Assembly: GCA_032988165.1 (NCBI GenBank)
Contig: JANTQF010000509.1
Span: forward strand, 1 to 19,394
Source: Emmonsiellopsis sp. PD_33
Taxonomy: Eukaryota > Ascomycota > Eurotiomycetes > Onygenales > Ajellomycetaceae
Reading direction: 5' to 3'
DNA: 19,394 nt
Below, one piece after another: positions 17,310 to 19,394 of this stretch. The number at the start of each line of letters is the position of its first letter. Positions within the stretch are counted from its first letter, which is position 1. Made by a program: the position numbers and the translations under genes. Under the pieces are notes generated by a model, which was given only the letters and a program-made list of their open reading frames with translations, had not been told where the DNA came from and did not search any database.

Positions 17310-19309
17310 ATGAACAATGTTTGCACCGTAGCATGGCGATCCCCGTGTCTGGGCATTCGCTCCCCGTCAACAACCCATGCCGCCTCCGCCCTGCTGCGGA
17401 GTCTCTGCTCCGCCAGCCAGAGCTATGGAGTCCGCGCCATGAGCACGGGTAGCCTACGGAACGCCCTTTACGCCGTCCGCCCAGAGCCAATTGATGCCTC
17501 GCGGATTCTCCACTCATACCCCTCCCTGCGCATCCCCCCTCGCTCTCGACCCTTCACATCCTCCCCCGCAGCCTTCCTGCCCCCGCCGAGCCCCAAGAAA
17601 CGCGAAGATGGCGTCCGCTTTAGCTCCCGCGACCTCACCACGAACGAAGTCTCCCGGATATTCGGCGGAAAGAAACAGCTGAACGCCCCCCTGATAAACA
17701 GGATGCTCCGGATTCTCCAAGAACGCCGCGTCACTGGCCGCATCGACGTCGAGCTGCCTGCCGACGTCAAAGTAGGTGTGTCCGAAGACACCATTACGAC
17801 CGGCCTAAACTGGCTCCGCAAACGATACCCCATGGATGAGGATGCCGCGATTCTGAAGCGTTTTGAGCGGGAGGAGATCGAGGAGGAACAACGACTTATC
17901 CGCCGCGGGCTGGAGCTGGGTCTATACAAGCCGCAGAGCGGCAAGTTTGACAAGCCCATTGAGAAGGACGGGGATGTGTATGGGAAGAGTGTACTGCAGG
18001 AGGTGCGGGAGTCGAATGAGGCGCGGGCCAAGGTGGAGGTGGAAAAGCGGAATCGCGAGTGGTTGGAGGGGGAGGCGAAGGATCGGAAAGTATTGCAGAG
18101 ACAGTTGCAGAAGAATACGGATTTGCAGAAATATAAAGATTCGGCTGTTATTGAGGGTATGGTTTAACTTCTTTTCCATCGCGGCGATACAGTGGCTGAT
18201 TCCAATTTCTACAGCTCAACCCCGAGCCGATCCAACTCAACGTCCATTCCTCGCATGGCTACAACAGAAACATATCGAAGCCACCGCGCGGGATTGGGAT
18301 ACCTCAAAACTAACCAAGGTATGCCACCCCTTTCAACTCTCCAAACCCACGCACCGCACTAATAACCAAACCCAAACAGACCCGCCGCATCCTTCCATCC
18401 CTAGCCCTGACCCTCCTAACTATGGCCCTCTGCTACGCCTTTGCACAATACTACACGCCCCCCGCCCGCCAGGAACGCCTACTACCCAACACTCCACCCG
18501 CCGCCGCAACCATTCTCGGCATCATCGGCGCGAACGTGCTGATATTTGCGATGTGGAAGGCCTGCCCGCCCGCCTGGCGGATGATGAACAAGTACTTCAT
18601 CAGTGTGCCCATGTATCCCTACGCGGCCAGTATTGCAGGCAGCATATTTAGCCATCAGCGCATCTCGCATTTAGCAGGGAACATGTTGATACTGTGGTTT
18701 ATCGGGACAAGGCGTGAGTAATCCCGTTCCGTTCTGCGCCCGAACTTTCACTCCCCCCCCCCCGAGCAGTTTTTTTTTTTTTTACAGAACCCAACCTAAC
18801 CACGAACAATATCCAAATACAGTCCACTCCGAAATCGGCCGCGGCGACTTCCTCTCTCTCTACCTAGCCTCGGGCGTCTTCGCCTCGCTAACCTCTCTAA
18901 CCGCGCACGTCCTGCAGAACAAGCTCATCGTCACGTCGCTAGGTGCCTCAGGCGCCATCGCCGGCGTCGTTGCCGCGTGGTGTATGATTCATGCAAAGTG
19001 AGTATCCCCGCCCCCTTTAAACCCTAGCCCTAGCCCCAGGTCCCCCCCCAACTCCAAACAGTATAATAACACACATTTCCCATTCCCTAATCCAACCCAA
19101 ACTAACCACACGTCATAACCAGCGACACCCTAACAACCCCCCTCCTCCCAGCCTCCTGGCAAGAGACCTTCTCCGCGCGGGGCTCGACATTCCTAACCGC
19201 CATCATCGCGTTGGAGGTGATTTCGATGGTGGGGCCGTTCCGGATGCTGGCGATGGATCACTGGTCGCATCTGGGCGGGTATGCGGCGGGGGCGCAAAAT
19301 CTTTGTTGA
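17310..19309 (+). CDS. Mitochondrial rhomboid protease (Pcp1/PARL type)
   Basis: Five exons, 17310-18156, 18215-18318, 18380-18713, 18823-18997 and 19123-19309 (introns 58, 61, 109 and 125 bp), encode about 548 aa. The N-terminus is basic and Ser/Arg/Ala-rich without early acids, consistent with a mitochondrial presequence. A long soluble region with a charged helix (~180-300) follows. The membrane part starts near residue 320. PARL-like ANVLIFAMWKACPPAWRMMN is followed by HLAGN (His414, Asn418, oxyanion region), GASG with catalytic Ser471, and DHWSHLGGYAAG with catalytic His536. The dyad is complete. Known family role: intramembrane proteolysis in the inner membrane, such as Mgm1/OPA1 processing. 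Oddity: the frame stops five residues after GGYAAG, shorter than expected for PARL/Pcp1, so the 3' end may be wrong or continue beyond the window. Confidence 0.87.
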
Positions 19310-19394
19310 TGGTTTATTCCAGCATCTTGCACAGAGTTCTCCCTTTCCGCCTGGGCGATTACTACCTGAGCCCCTGAACTTCCTCCCGCTTCCC

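Noticed and set aside
17863..18651. 262-codon plus-strand open frame in another frame of the rhomboid gene
   Set aside because: Arg-rich translation without domain features; the alternative frame with introns gives a complete rhomboid catalytic dyad.

Overview
This window looks like a chromosomal segment of a filamentous ascomycete, most likely a eurotiomycete (Aspergillus/Penicillium type). The reasons are short spliceosomal introns (about 50-210 bp) with GT..AG ends and CTAAC/CTAAT/CTGAC-like branch sites, a Zn2Cys6 regulator, and ascomycete-type protein sequences. No bacterial, viral, CRISPR, rRNA or tRNA feature was found. All gene models come from reading splice sites and family motifs by eye; no database search was run.

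Layout, left to right: the 3' end of an unidentified + strand gene (3-194); vps20 (ESCRT-III, minus strand, 3 exons, 658-1534); a divergent promoter; rix7 (AAA ATPase of 60S ribosome assembly, plus strand, 3 exons, 2079-4466), convergent with erb1 (BOP1-type WD40 protein of 60S assembly, minus strand, 4876-7230). Then comes an accessory-looking block of about 4.7 kb (7231-12011) whose only confident gene is a Zn2Cys6 transcription factor (8316-9606). This block includes 2.4 kb with no clear gene but two coding-like remnants. Next are leo1 (Paf1 complex, minus strand, 12012-13511), divergent from a mob2-type NDR/LATS kinase coactivator (plus strand, 4 exons, 13980-15314). The mob2 gene converges on tma17/adc17 (proteasome ATPase assembly chaperone, minus strand, 16288-16779). 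Last is a Pcp1/PARL-type mitochondrial rhomboid protease (plus strand, 5 exons, from 17310), whose C-terminus looks cut short near the window edge.

Most genes are conserved housekeeping genes. They do not form one pathway, although rix7 and erb1 both act in pre-60S maturation and sit tail to tail. I see no new multi-gene system. The most useful leads are regulatory: paired ACGGCCGT palindromes upstream of the Zn2Cys6 gene, a shared AGTCACATGA motif upstream of rix7 and erb1, a 14-bp direct repeat between leo1 and mob2, and PACE-like boxes upstream of tma17. The odd rhomboid C-terminus and the possible gene remnants at 10005-11011 are also worth checking.
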